A stretch of 64,000 nucleotides of DNA, taken from Thysanoteuthis rhombus. Taxonomy: Eukaryota > Mollusca > Cephalopoda > Oegopsida > Thysanoteuthidae. The notes under the pieces are model-generated. The model had not been told where the DNA came from and made no database searches. It saw only the letters and a program-made list of their open reading frames with translations. The DNA is taken from contig OY735228.1 in NCBI GenBank assembly GCA_963457665.1, positions 1,639,673 through 1,703,672 of the forward strand. Reading direction: 5' to 3'. Made by a program: the position numbers and the translations under genes. Positions 12,418-25,045 of this stretch are shown piece by piece (within the stretch, counting starts at the first letter, position 1; each line of letters begins with the position of its first letter).

Positions 12418-13814
12418 TCATCCTTGTTACCAAGCAACCAGGTTTTTGTCTAACCCTTTTCTTGATTTTTTGAGAATTGTACCCCTTGGTTTGCAATGTT
12501 CTTTACTGCTATGTGGAAATGGGAATCTAAAGATAGACTTCAATGTTTCTTGCATACATATCTCATTAGATTCAAAACCCTTAGACTCCTGCTGCTCAGA
12601 GATTAGTAGTAGTGCAAGTGTTTGCTGAAAGAATAAGCTGCTGTCAGCTACACAAGTAAAAATTCTGAAGCAAATCAGAGTTTTTTGTTCTCTTAGGTAG
12701 ATACTTTTTGGCAGAAGTTCATTTTTTGAAATTCTGCCGACATTCAAACTCAACTGCATTTTTTTTTTCAATTTTAAAGCAAAGTCTTTTATTTTTTCTA
12801 ATTCTCAGCACCCAGGTGTTCCATCACAATTTTCAAGGAAAGTTTCTCATTTTGATCCAAATTTCTCAGTTTTATGGGGTTTTATTGAAAAGATCATTTT
12901 TAATCATTTTGCTAATGTAATATTTAAAAAAGCCATTATAATTATTGACTTCGTGGTTTGCGAAAATTCCTGCCTTTAATTTGACGATTCAATCTTAACA
13001 GAAATTCTTTGAATAAGAAGTGATTTGACATTGAGCTTCAAGGCCATCAAGGCAGCCTTTAAATGATTAAATTTCAATTCAAATTTTCAATTTCTCAAAA
13101 TACTCCAATCTGACTTTTGTATATCTTAGGCTGATTTATTGGCACTTCACTTCAGAGAAGAGGAAAATGGAATTGTTTTGAAGTTCAAGAAAGCTGATTA
13201 CTTCTTATGAAGGTCAACTCATGATTTTGGGATTAGACATTCCTGACATTAATTTTGTGAATAGGTTGACCCCAGTAGTTTATGAAAGGAATAATTTTTT
13301 TTTCAAATTAAAAGAAATTAAATATTTCAGTATTTATTTCAAGCCGGATTTTATCCAATTTTATTGTCATTTGAACAAAAACTATTTCCAGGCTCGAATT
13401 AAATCAAGATGCATTCAATATAATTGTATTTTAATTGGAAAACTATCTGAACTTTGCTCTTCTATAAAATATGATCAATTATCTTGAACTCAGATGATTG
13501 GTCTTTGCTGGATGCATTCAACAATCGGCTGTTGAATGCCTTCCATGAGTTCTCCCTTTCCATTATTTGGGGAGTTGCTCCTCATTCTCGCTCACCATGC
13601 ACAGAGTTAAACCAAACAAAACCATGAGCCACAGACGAGATGGCCCCTAATTCTTCTGTACACTCATGTATGGTACGTACTTTAGATGTTATACATATAT
13701 TTCTGTTTTATCTTCTCACCTTCTGCAACTTTCTTGATTGCAATGAATCCATGAATCATAACTCTTATCCTTCCTTGTTTTCACTTCTTTTCATAAAAAC
13801 TAGATCATAAAAGT
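9882..13814. other. No gene recognised
   Basis: AT-rich unique-looking DNA with a poly-A run at 11137-11164, a G-run near 10262 and a (GT)n(TA)n tract at 12379-12418. ORFs up to 114 codons lack any family signature and are not flanked by convincing splice pairs. The segment at 11025-11085 (GGTCAAACTCCACTCCTATT) recurs near 30830, so part is dispersed repeat. Confidence 0.5.
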
Positions 13815-13965
13815 CGATTGGTTCAGTAACCTGGAAGGGTTACGTCAGAAGTGTTGCATACGGCTTGCAGTAGATGTGGTAGTTGTAAGTTCAATCCCTG
13901 GGTCAGGCAGTAAATCCAATGCGATGAGCAGAGGCAGTCTCATAAATATGAATGATTGAATAAGT
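13815..13965 (+). mobile_element. tRNA-like SINE fragment
   Basis: GTTGTAAGTTCAATCCCTGG is a good B-box-like match. The preceding 45 bases carry a weak A box. It is followed by an AATGAATGATTGAA tail and ACT repeats. The family is unknown. Confidence 0.45.
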
Positions 13966-14416
13966 AGTAGTACTACTACTATAACTCTTTGTAATACTAA
14001 TGCTAGCAGCATTATTTGTTAGTACTACTTATAGTATTATGCATAACATTAGTAATATTATTTATAGTACTAATGGTGGGTACAAAACTTTTCCCATACT
14101 AAGTGCCCAGGCATAGCTGCTCAGACTGTCGGTCAAGCAGAAAAGAGCTCTATAAGACATATAAATCGCAAGGTTTCTATGACTGTTGGGATATATACGT
14201 CCCAGGAGTCTTGGAAGGGTCAAACTGGAGCACTTGTGAAAAGGGGGGCAGCAGGTTGTAAAAAAATACAAAGAAAGAAATATTCTATGATAAATCACAG
14301 CGACTGGATTTCACAGAATTTTCAAATTCAAAATATATGCTGGAAAAAAGAAGAAAAAAAAGAAAAAAAAACAAAAACATATTACATCTACTCTTCTCTG
14401 TACAGAAGGCCTAATG

Positions 14417-14709
14417 CAGTGGTTCCCAACCTCCGAGCCATGGACCAGTAAGCATGGGTTACAAAGTGTCTGCAACTGGGCCACAAGGAAATGTTACGAA
14501 CCAGGAATTATTCATTTATTTTCTTTGTAAAATAAAAGAGATAAATTGTTTTCAATATCAAATTCTTCAGGTGAACCTTTTTAGAAATGAAATCGAGTGT
14601 ATCAACCACTTATGAGTGACTAATCATCTATATTACTGTCGTGATTAATGCCCCATCCTGCAAGAATATCAAACTGGTCCATGGTGCCAAAAAAAGTTGG
14701 GAACCCCTA
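14417..14709. mobile_element. hAT-like MITE
   Basis: The left end is CAGTGGTTCCCAACCT and the right end AAGTTGGGAACCCCTA, imperfect inverted termini of the CAGTGGTTCCCAACC type typical of hAT elements. It spans about 293 bp with no transposase. Internal GCCATGGACCAG and GGTCCATGG words extend the symmetry. An 8-bp target duplication is not clear. Confidence 0.7.
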
Positions 14710-15051
14710 AATTAGGGTCAACAGCACAAAGAATAGAATCAATAAACCAAGTTGAAACTTCAGCCAAGTCGGGGTTAAATGGAATTTGTTTCTTTTCCTC
14801 ATATTCATTCTGTACGTAGATGAAAAAGAAATTTCCGTCGGCAAAAAGGCAATTAGATAAGATAAAGGTTTTACTAGCAAAAAGTAGTAAATTTATTTTG
14901 ACTGCGGATAAAATTGTTCATAAAATCTTGCATTCCTCCAAAAAGTCAACTTGACTGAGTCTTTGGAGAGAAATAAACAACAAAAAATTATGCAAGTCAA
15001 AAAGTGTTGAATACAAAGTGAGTTATGTCCCCCTGAATATGCGCAATGGGC

Positions 15052-15075
15052 TACTGCTGCTGCTGCTGCTGCTGC
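15052..15075. repeat. (CTG)n trinucleotide repeat
   Basis: Seven CTG units, giving an Ala run in a spurious minus-strand ORF. Confidence 0.9.
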
Positions 15076-15679
15076 AAACGAGGAAATGAAAACAGCTTTC
15101 GAACCAAACGAGAGCAACATTGAAGCAAATGAAGTAAGCAACTCTCAAAGAAAAAAAAGAAATAGCACGGAGAGGAACTTACTTTTATGGCTCTAGCACA
15201 TGGCGTCCCTCTCACAAAAAAAAAAAAAACAGAGCACAGAGGAACTTACTTGAGTGGCATTAATCGCCGCGTGGTGTCTCTCTCAAAAAAGTTAGGGTTT
15301 ACGTAATTAATCATGCCAGAAAAATCTTTACGTTCCAGGTGAAGCTGAGAAGCCACTTGTGGTCAGCTGTTAAATGAGACTTTTTAAATCTAATGATTTT
15401 GAAAATAAAATGACAGCCCCTGAGTCTGTGGATGTGGGTGTGTGAATACAAACTCACAGGAAAAAAGAATTTTTTCTTTTTTTTTTTTTTTGGTAGAAAT
15501 CTGAAACAAATTGTGCAATCCGAACCCTTGTGTTTTACAAGGCACATTTTTTGCAATGTGGCAGCATTTAAATTTTAAGAGAGGGAAATAAATTCTCAGA
15601 ATCTTCTGGAAGTGCAAAGTGAATTTATAAAATAAAAAAACTTTTGAGCAAGTTTGTTTCTTCTGGCAAGGAAAAATCC

Positions 15680-15765
15680 AGGAACAAAAAAAAAAAGGAA
15701 AAAAAAGGAAAAAAAAAAGGGGAAAAAAAAAAAGAGAGAAAAAAAAAAGAAAAGAAAGAAGAAAG
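15680..15765. repeat. A-rich polypurine tract
   Basis: GGAAAAAAAA and GAAAGAAG runs. The Phe-rich minus-strand ORFs are its translations. Confidence 0.9.
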
Positions 15766-16060
15766 ATCCCAAAATGGAGAAAATTTTAGAATGAAATAAT
15801 TGGGGGGGGGGGGGCAAGGAAAAAATTTTTTTAAAAATTCCAAAATGTTTTTTTTTTTTTATATATTATTATTTTTTTGTTATACATTTTTCATTCAACA
15901 CAAAATTCAATATAAAATTTTTTTCTTTTAAAATTAACCCACCAATGCTGGTTGGTAAGTCCTTCAGCTCCTCACCAGTACAGGGGGTCCTTAAAGTCTA
16001 TCTATTTCATTCATTCATTCATTCATTCATTGTTGCTCGCAGCCAAGCCAGTCAGTCAGT

Positions 16061-16295
16061 CAGAGGTTTCACGGGGCAGGAGAGGGGTGGCGAGGCTTCG
16101 GCATGCATTATTGAGCATAGTGTAGAGATCGTTCTCCTCCTTAGGAGGATTAACGGGATTGCCACAGGAGGCTCTCTACATGATCCCCAGCTGATCAGCC
16201 ATTTAGGTACTGACCAGACCTGACGTTGCTTAACTTTCGTGATCATACGAGAACCGATGTGTGTGTGTGTGTGTGTGTGTCCAACACGACTTGGC
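16061..16295 (-). mobile_element. SINE with 5S rRNA-derived head, copy 2, interrupted by (AC)n
   Basis: The minus strand reads ATCGGTTCTCGTATGATCAC, GAAAGTTAAGCAACGTCAGG, TGGTCAGTACCTAAATGGC, then the same body as copy 1 (AGAGCCTCCTGTGGCAATCC, GATCTCTACACTATGC). A (GT)n run at 16259-16280 lies where 5S has an ACACC, so the microsatellite grew inside the head. The C-box end is shorter than in copy 1. Confidence 0.82.
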
Positions 16296-17160
16296 CTTAT
16301 TTATTCCATCACACTGCCTACCCCAAAATATATAGGGACTTTATGGACCCCCTGCACACTACATATGTCAATGACCCCTCCCTTGAGAGGGGGAAAGAGA
16401 GAGACGGGGTGCAGCATATATAAATGGTGGTTGTTGGGGGTGGGGAAGGGCAGATTGTGTCCAGAGGAGGGGGGAGACCCCCCTCCCAAAAAAACCTGAC
16501 ATGTTTCTTTAGTTAATCGTTCAATAAAGAACAGGTAGTGATAAATATGTGTGTGTATAGATAGAGATAGATAGAGATATATATGTATATTTTATATATA
16601 AAAAGAAAACAATCCAAGAGTTCTTTTTGTAGCCAGATTTTTTTTATCCACCCCTCCCCGATTCACAGCTGATCTTCAAGGGTCAGAAATTTATTAACGT
16701 AAAAAATTGATTTTTTTTTTTTTTTGTCTGTACTTCCGGATTTCCTGAAGCCGTCATGAGAAAAAAACGATGCGGATGTGAATTTGTCTTTCAAACATTT
16801 TCTTTTTTTCCTCTTACCAAAGATTAAAACCATTTTTGCCGTAAGTGTTTTTTTGTTTTTTCAATAGTTTTTTGTTTTGTTTTTTTTTGTTTTTCTGATC
16901 CACTAACAACAACAAATGTTGCATAGCAAATTGAAGCTTTTCTCAATATGAGGCCAGGTGTCAATATGGCAGTTTAGATGAGAACGGGAGAGCAACACAA
17001 TTTTAATCTGGAACTTGCAATGAGTAGACCAACAAGAGAATAAGAGGGATGGGGTGAGGTCAAGGAGAGAGAGGGAGAGAGAGGGGGGGGGCAAGTCAAA
17101 GAGAGAGGGGAAAGTCCAAAGGCAAGGGAAGAGGAGGGGGAGGCAGGTCAGCAAACACAT

Positions 17161-17165
17161 GCAGA

Positions 17166-17202
<37 letters not shown>
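17161..17202. repeat. (CA)n microsatellite
   Basis: About 18 CA units after a G-rich polypurine stretch at 17060-17150. Confidence 0.95.
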
Positions 17203-17237
17203 GGCAATTTGGATTTCAAAAAGTAAAATTGTGGATT

Positions 17238-17416
17238 TTAACCTTTAGCACTCCATAGGTGACTTTGTTCACCAAGCAAAACGTTCAATTTGCTGTTGAG
17301 TTATCATATCAATTTCAGTTGTACACAGACAGACACACAACTTACAGGGGTTCAGAGTTACTAAGTGCACAAAATCTTGGCACCCTTGAAAAAGAATGCA
17401 GAGTGCTACAGGTTAA
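17238..17416. mobile_element. TTAA-bounded MITE (piggyBac-like), 179 bp
   Basis: It begins TTAACCTTTAGCACTC and ends GAGTGCTACAGGTTAA, inverted termini with TTAA at both edges. TTAA target choice and CC-starting termini are features of piggyBac elements. There is no coding capacity. Confidence 0.8.
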
Positions 17417-18297
17417 ATGGTAGAAAAGTTATATTAAAAAAAAGTGATTGTTTCGTTAAAATCTTTTCAAGACTGATTTATTTTAGTACAATTATGGAAT
17501 TTTATAAATTGAATTATTCATAATTAATTTTTTAATAAAAAAAGTAATCAGTTTCCATAAAAAAAAATCAACAACAAAAAAATACCTGGGTGAAACACAC
17601 CTATAAGTGAGGAGGGTAATCAGATGATCAGACTTCTCTCTCAACAGATGTAAGTATAGTCTTCATCTAAATTTTGTCAGGGAAATTCCTTTAGAATTCG
17701 TTTTCTACAACTAAGAATTAACTAATATATTTTTGAAACTCAAAATATAAAACCAGATTTAAAAAGAAAAGAAAAAATGGTATTCAGTGCCGGATTCAGA
17801 TATATAACCTAAATAAGTTACAGCTCAGGGTCTCTCAATTTGCAGGGGGCCTCAAAAATATTTAAAAGGTGTCTGCATTTTCAAGTTTCAATCTAAAAGT
17901 CACGTATTTTTTTCAGGTTTTATGAGACCTGGCGTGATATTTCTAAGAAAGGGGCTTCCAAACTAAATCCAGCACCGGTGGTACTTTTTGCTGCAGTCTC
18001 GCTGGCTTCCCAATCAAAAGAAAAAGAAAGAAAATGATTTATAAGGTTCTGGCCCTTCCGCTCCCCTGCCTCACTCTTATCCACACTTGAATTTCCAGCC
18101 CTACCCCTCCAATCTCTCATACAACCCCCCTCCCGCCAGGCAGGGGTGGGGGTGGGGTCAGGCTACCAAAGGGTCAACATTCACTGCTTCATCCAACCTC
18201 AACAAATCCCCAAATACACACATTCATTTTTTTAAATTTTTTATATTTGTGTGTGAGAAGGAAAAAAAAAAAAAAAAAAAAAATCCAGTTTTCAGCA

Positions 18298-18303
18298 TTT
18301 ATT
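18298..18303 (-). terminator. Candidate poly(A) signal for Nedd4
   Basis: TTTATT on the plus strand, AATAAA on the minus strand, about 640 bases after the stop. I saw no earlier AATAAA or ATTAAA between 18304 and 18938. The hexamer alone is weak evidence in AT-rich DNA, and the 3' UTR could run further left. Confidence 0.25.
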
Positions 18304-18551
18304 TTTTCAAGGGTGATTTGCAGAGAATATGTATTTTTTTTTCCTTTTAAAAAGTCTATATTGTACTGTGATAAATTCACACCCTCACACACATGCATAC
18401 ACACACGCACATACATACAATCATACATACACACACTGTAGTAAAAAGATGTTGGTTGTTATAAGGGCGGGTGGGGAGGAGTAGAAGGGAGAGTGAGACC
18501 AGACTCAAAGTAGAGGTGCTGCTGCTGATGCTGCAATTGTTAGTAGCAATA

Positions 18552-18578
18552 GTGGTGGTGGTGGTGGTGGTGGGGGTG
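18552..18578. repeat. (GGT)n repeat
   Basis: About eight GGT units inside the presumed 3' UTR or flank of Nedd4. Confidence 0.85.
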
Positions 18579-18938
18579 GAGGTGATCAGTGTCTGTTTTG
18601 CCTTGAGTTTCAAAATGGCCGCCGAGTGTCCCAAATACCAAATATGGATGCAAATAACAAGTTGATTTAAAAAAAAAAAAAAAAAAAAAAGAAAAAAAAA
18701 AGGGTTTGTATTTCATTTGTGAAGCAGGAGGAACAAGAATCACAGATGCTGCTGTAGAAAAAAAAAAGTTTCTTTCTTTTTTTTTGTTGTATAGTTTGTC
18801 TTTTTTTTTTTTTTTTAAATCGTCAAACACCTTAGTTGTTATTGTTTTCATCGTCCAGCTGCCCCACTGCCAAGAGTTCAGGCCAGTCAGTTCATGAAGG
18901 GTCAGTGATTGGTCGTCAATGATTCGATTGATAAATCT

Positions 18939-19106
<168 letters not shown>

Positions 19107-19120
19107 CTAAGATATTATGG

Positions 19121-19604
19121 CAGTGGTTCTGGAATCTTTTGGGCTCCGACTTGAGAGCTGAAAAAATTTGATGCCTCCCTTATAATAAGAAATGGGAAAA
19201 AAAAAAAAAAAATGATGTTGAAAACATGAAGTTGAATTCATTAATTTACCAAAATTTAGTTTTTTGAATCAAGGAAAATATCTCAAGAAATAAAGTCTTT
19301 GTAAAAAGTTTCTTATAGAGTACTTACCGAAATTTTAGTAATTTCTCCACTGCATAAAATTTAGTAACAATGGTGCACTTACCTGATCACTTTTACACCC
19401 AACAAAATTAATTACTAGTTTTACAATAGAGTCTCTAGTAACGAATGTTCAACAATATTGTCTAATTAGGAATTAGACAGTTAAACCTTTTCATGATTCA
19501 TTTTTGAGCTAAGAAACATTTTATACCCTTGCCACTAAAATTTCAAATTGCCCCCCCCATTAAATTGCCCCCTTGTAGAGAATATACCGTGTTAAGAGTC
19601 ACTG
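19121..19604. mobile_element. Possible hAT-like MITE in the last Nedd4 intron
   Basis: The left end is CAGTGGTTCT and the right end reads CAGTGACTCTTAAC in reverse, an imperfect CAGTG-type pair about 480 bp apart. No clear target duplication. Confidence 0.35.
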
Positions 19605-20975
19605 AATTTAAATTCTAACAAAATTATTTCATTTTTTTTTTTACAGACCTTTACTTCATTTGATGTGCACATTTAAAGACTATCTATGACTCAGCCATAT
19701 TATTTTTATCATTATCATTTTTGTCGAATCATTATAAATAGTAATCAGCTGCACTTTTGGTTTCAGATGTTTTAATAGAGGATAAAAGAATGCACCATTT
19801 GAAAAGGAAAAGGAAATTGAACTATCTGACAGTACTGTCAAAATTTGGCTCGTGTGTATTAAGGGCAGTGACCTGTCCCTTGAAATAAAGCCCAGGAGTA
19901 GACGACAGCCATCAACACAATGTAGAAGATAACGTGACCACCAAAACTTTCAGAAGAGCTACGTTCATCAAAAGATACCTTATAGAGAGCATTATAGAAT
20001 TTGTTTTGCTTTTCTACAATAACGAAATGATTGGGTGAAGGGGGAAGAAAGAAAGACGTTTGATACATCCCAATAAAAAATCTGTACAGGTAAAACACTG
20101 ATTTTCCAACCCCCCTGAACTCAGAACTGCACAGGATCATCCATTTTGCCTGAACTAACTGAGGTCACGTAATAATTATCCAATACTACAATTCTCACCC
20201 ACTATTAATGCACATCTCAATTCTTCAAAGCATTAGGACTGTTAGAAACTTGAAATAAATATGAATTAAATGGTTATGTGCACCATATTATCATAAATAT
20301 TAGTTTATTGATTCAAATGAAACCAGGTACATTACAAACAAATACAGTAATATACTCACAACAAAGAGTTTTCAAGTAATACAACTCCCAATGTGATAAA
20401 TCTTCCAATTTTCTCATCACTTTTTTGCAATGATACGGACTTGTTTGCACTTTACACTACCATTCACACCTGCACTTTGCTTGGAAGCCAGTATTGGGGA
20501 GGGGGGGGGATACAAGCAAATTTTACAAAACTCTCCGCTGCAGTAACAACCACCGCAGTCTAAACAATCAAAAGACAACGTCACCTGTGACAACTCAGTG
20601 AACCTGTCTGAGAGCCATGAGAAATTCAAGTGTCTTCTCAGAATTTTGTTTGGATAAAGAGATATAGGCCCATTTGTTGCTGGAATACATGATTAATTAT
20701 TGGCAGCACTGGTCACTATGTTTTGATGGTATAATGCTCGTTTCTGTCTTGGTACACTGTTGTCTAATTGAAGAATACCAGACACCATGAATGAAATGAA
20801 GCTTTCACATGCCTGACAAGATGGAATTGGCTCTAACAAAAAGATTGATTGAGTGAATCTAACCCTACGACACCCTCGATGAAGGTATAACCAGAGAATA
20901 ATGATACATTGAATTATTGAAAGATTGAAATAAAAAAATTTAAAAAATGAAAGAAAGTGGGTATCATACACTGAC
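19605..20975. other. Nedd4 last intron, remainder
   Basis: No exon or further element recognised. The 93-codon minus ORF at 19859-20140 has no family signature and lies wholly in the intron. Confidence 0.5.
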
Positions 20976-21145
20976 CAGGTGTGAGCACGGGGAAGTTGTT
21001 CCGGGTTCCCCCACTTCTCAATGGTGAACAGTTGCGGTCCGTTGCTGCCATACATCTCAGAAAAGCCGTTCATTGGTACTCGTGAGGTTCCAGTCACAAA
21101 TTGGAGCAAACGGGCCCGCATCTCGTTATTAAAAGAGTAGACACA
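20976..21145 (-). CDS. Nedd4: Nedd4 exon: HECT C-lobe up to the catalytic cysteine
   Basis: 170 nt, residues 642-697 plus two bases of Cys698. It contains [35 protein letters not shown] and LPRAHT. The final TG joins the C at 19041 to make the catalytic cysteine codon, so the active-site codon is itself interrupted by the last intron. Acceptor TTTCCGCAG, donor GTCAGT. Confidence 0.98.
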
Positions 21146-21879
21146 CTGCGGAAAGAAAAAGGGAAAATATAAATTTTAAAAAATGTTTTGATTTAATCAG
21201 AACTGATAATTTGCTAACCAAATTGATCACAGTAAGAAGAAATGGGACTGAATCTACTAAATTAGAGTCAAAGTGATAGACTAAACTTTGAAAAGTACAG
21301 ACCGTTCGAAGGATTTACTAATATAAGATAATCTTGAGCCCTGATTTGATCATAGACCAACAAAAATAAACTATGGAGTTGAAACAATTTATTGAGATAG
21401 AAAAATGAGAATTATTTTTTGTGGTTAATTATTTTGGGAAATTAATCAACGTTGGTGATTTGATTTGGAAACTTAACGTTCACAGATACTCCAGTTTATT
21501 GGTTTGGTTTCCAAAGTTGTTCATCAACTTCTTTGATGCCAGATGAGTTCAAATACAAATTGGGAAATAGAAATTATTTGAAATTCCAAATTCATTCAAA
21601 TGGTATTCCTTCTAAACTTGTTCTGCTCAACCATCACAAAGACATTATCCGCTTTCTTGTTCTTTAATCAAAACAAAACTGTGTAGAGATGGGATTCAAG
21701 TTCTACATGAAATTCTCTGATTCTAACCGCAGAACCAGTTATTTTTTCCTAGTCAACCAGACGATAATGAAAGAAATAAGGAACAACCATTGCGTCAGGA
21801 ACAAGATATTCCTTTTGTCGATAATAGAAATGTTATTCTAGATAACAGGGAAGGAGATATTTTGAGAGAAAGAACTGAC

Positions 21880-21987
21880 CTTCCAGAAATGGATGATGAC
21901 CGGATGATTTTGATTGTATTCCCCTTTGTATGCTGTATTCCTCTTCCAATTGTTGACATCAATATCTTGTAATCCGCACATGAGCAA
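21880..21987 (-). CDS. Nedd4: Nedd4 exon: HECT, LLMCGL segment
   Basis: 108 nt, residues 606-641, phase 0 on both sides. It reads [18 protein letters not shown], then [30 protein letters not shown] is the vertebrate match. The usual VIQWFWK is VIIHFWK here. Acceptor TTTTGTAG, donor GTCAGT. Confidence 0.97.
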
Positions 21988-22683
21988 CTACAAAACAAAA
22001 TACATCACAGAAAGATTTAGAAAATAACAGGCGGATTATTTTCACCAAACATTTTGAGCATCATCTCCATAATAAAAGATACAATAGTAGGGAAGCCAGA
22101 ATTTGTGCTTTGAGTCCATTTGTGATGACAAAACCAGAAGAATTCAAGTGAAAAGACTTAGTTAAAGGATTGTTGGGAAAAGGTTGTGGCTTCAAATGGG
22201 TCAGATTTTGATTGAATATTTTCTGTTTTTCATTCATCCTTCATCTTCCAATTCAAAAAACATTTCATTTGAAACAACCTAATAGCAAAATCTTTTGTAA
22301 CTGTGTTTGTCTCTGTTCCCAAACTTTTTGCCTAATTTCTTCCCCCCTAAGAAACAACAACAGCAGCTATAAAAGTTTCATCAGAATATTCATCCATTCA
22401 CCAACTTCTGCAAAAGAATACAATAGTTGACATATTCAGTTCAATTGAAGAGATATCATTTCTGAAATATTTCTATAATTTGTTTCATTGGTAGCCGAAT
22501 ACTTTTTATGAGCAGTTCACAAAAACATAGATATTTGTTGGTTTTTGCTTATATCAACTGTCTCTGCAGGACACTTCATTGGATTGAGGTCAGGGCTAAG
22601 GACCTGTCCATATGAAATCGATTGCCTGTCAGAAGTTAGAAATGAAATGGAAAAACAAGAAAAAATAATGATCAACTTCTTAC

Positions 22684-22804
22684 CTCAACTTCATTTTCAT
22701 CAAATATTTGCAGCAAATTTTGTGGAATCAAAGCGTTGAATCCTTTCATAAAATATTTCATTTGATTTTCAACTCTGGACACAAAGCGCCATTTGATGAC
22801 CAGA
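22684..22804 (-). CDS. Nedd4: Nedd4 exon: HECT, FDENEVE segment
   Basis: 121 nt, residues 565-605. It contains LVIKWRFVSRVENQMKYFMK, GFNALIP and LLQIFDENEVE, ending just before the LLMCG motif. Acceptor CATTTTAG, donor GTAAGA. Confidence 0.96.
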
Positions 22805-23073
22805 CTAAAATGAGGGAGAAAAGAAAAAAAAAAAGAAGATAAATTATTCTAGTTCTTAGACAAGTACATGGGTCAGGCGATGATAAAAACCAATATTTTG
22901 TCTACAGATCAAACTAAATTGCAATTAAAAGACCAGGTATTCTGGCCAGGTAGATTGTGGGATAAGCAATTTAAAACTATGTACCGAATTTAAAGATTAT
23001 TTACTGATATTTCTGACTCGGATAATCTCAATCCAAGAAAAATTGAAAAGCTGAATAAGGGGAGATAACTCAC

Positions 23074-23147
23074 TTAATATATTCCAATTTGTTCTCATCT
23101 GACACGACAATGTCTTGTCCTCCTGGTTTGAGTTCTCGCTCAGTTCG
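23074..23147 (-). CDS. Nedd4: Nedd4 exon: HECT, ELKPGG segment
   Basis: 74 nt, residues 541-564 plus two bases of Asn565. It reads RTERELKPGGQDIVVSDENK then LEYI. ELKPNGxxIxVTNENKxEYI is the family form. Acceptor TTTTCCAG, donor GTGAGT. Confidence 0.96.
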
Positions 23148-23964
23148 CTGGAAAAGAAAGAAAATAATATAAATGAATAAATAAATAAACAAATACATGG
23201 AACAAAAAAAGATTCATGAAATGAATAAATAATTCTTCACATCTATTTATTTCCAAATCACATCACTAAAACAAGATTGAAGAGTGTGACTTGGTTTCTC
23301 AATCAGTAACAATGGACTCTCTCTCATAAATTTTGCTGATGAAAATCCACCCATCTACCTACCATTTGAAACAATAGCCTCTTCCATTGAAAAGAATCAG
23401 TTGTTTCTTTTATATATGAAAAAAAAAATATTATAGAAATCCAAAGATATTCATGATTATTTCCAAGGGATTAACTAGTAATCTCATAATATGCTTTATG
23501 ATGAAATAGGATCATTTGGTTGCTATCTCAGAATTAGAAAATTGAATGAATAACAATGCTGGTGTGTGTTGCCATATGGCTAAAATAGATATTTCCTACC
23601 AATACCAGAGGTTGGTGTTGAAATTCAGGTGAAATTTAGGATCTTGAGTAGCAGTGTATGTATAACTAATTGACGAATTGTTTACAAGGGTTTCAGAGGA
23701 TTACCGTACACTGCAAATCAGCCAAACCCCATAACTGTCCAATATCTAACTCGTGTAGATGGTCCCCTAGATATAATACCAGTGCATCGGTTGCAGTGTA
23801 ATATTTGCTTAGTTGTTTTTAAAAAAATGAAATGCCCTTCTTGTATACTGGCATACACAGTAAGCTTCTTTTTGCTTTGTTGAAGAAAATGGGGGAAAAA
23901 AAACAAATATTGAAGATATCCAGGAACTAAGATTTTACATGGAACGATCAAATAAAAAAATCAT

Positions 23965-24060
23965 TATCTCCATTATTGTTTGGACTATCCTCATCCTGGT
24001 TGTTTTCCATACATATGGAAAACAACCAAGATGAGGATAGTCCGAACTATAATAGAGATA
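23965..24060. mobile_element. Foldback/MITE hairpin (CCTCATCTTGG family), copy c
   Basis: Two arms of about 48 bases are near-perfect inverted copies: GGACTATCCTCATCCTGGTT then GTTTTCCAT, against ATGGAAAACAACCAAGATGA then GGATAGTCC. It is followed by AATACCTCATCTCAAAAATT, as at 56240. Confidence 0.85.
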
Positions 24061-24234
24061 ATAATAATACCTCATCTCAAAAATTCAGAGAAACACTAAA
24101 AAAAATCATATTAAGGTTTTTCTGCAAAGTTTTTATCTGACGAAAGATTTTTCAAAATATCCATTCAGACTGTTTCAGGATTTTTTAAATAAAATTCATT
24201 TTTGTTTTTGAATATGTTATCTGGTATCACTTAC

Positions 24235-24330
24235 CTCCCCAAAGTAATCTTCTTCCACACAAAACCTCAGATCCAATTCTGTTGGATCATTATCTTTGAT
24301 CCATATCAAGGAATTGTGGTATTCAGAATC
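24235..24330 (-). CDS. Nedd4: Nedd4 exon: HECT, E2-binding part of the N-lobe
   Basis: 96 nt, residues 509-540, phase 0 on both sides. It reads [20 protein letters not shown] then [12 protein letters not shown], matching [21 protein letters not shown] in NEDD4. Acceptor TTTTTCAG, donor GTAAGT. Confidence 0.97.
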
Positions 24331-24974
24331 CTGAAAAACAAAAACAAAACAAACATCAGGACGGCCAGAATTCGTGGAGTTTGTCAAAGATTCAAAGAAA
24401 CTTATTCAGATTCTCATAACAGACACCCTCAAAATTATGTTATAGAAACACTGAAATGATTTCAAAATCCTGTATATTCATTTCAAAGAATCAAACTTCA
24501 TAATAGTGACAGTCCAGTTCAAGAGTTCTTGTAAGCTTTTTCTAATTTGTAAAACATTCGTATCACAGAGAATATCAAATTGCAAAAACCAAAAAGATTA
24601 ATAACACAGAGGGGAAAAATGAAGACTGTCAAATATGAAGTGATTGAGAGACAAAAAGTATGACTCTTATAAAGAAAATTAGTTGGCTCACTATTAAAGC
24701 CAAAGAGTTAATCAACAAACAGAACGTCATTTCTTTGATAGTGATATTCAGACACGAAGTGGGGGGGGGGACTGGAGTAGATTGTCCAAGTTACTTATAT
24801 AAGTATAGGTTGATCAAAAATCTGCCATAATTGAATTAGGAAAATATCAAAATATCTGATTCTGGATAGTCCTGGAGGTCAACTAAAAAAATTCCTATTT
24901 TCATTTCCAGTCAATCAAAGGAAGGAATAAATCAAGAAGACAAAAGAAAAGATATTTTTTTTTTCATTACTTAC

Positions 24975-25045
24975 AACTGATTCCATGTCTGAGAGTTTTA
25001 TGGATTTATCCAACATCATCTTGTAGAATGGACGAATAAAGAAGG
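24975..25045 (-). CDS. Nedd4: Nedd4 exon: HECT N-lobe, FFIRPFYKMML segment
   Basis: 71 nt, residues 485-508. It reads FFIRPFYKMMLDKSIKLSD then MESV. Acceptor CTCTGCAG, donor GTAAGT. Confidence 0.97.
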
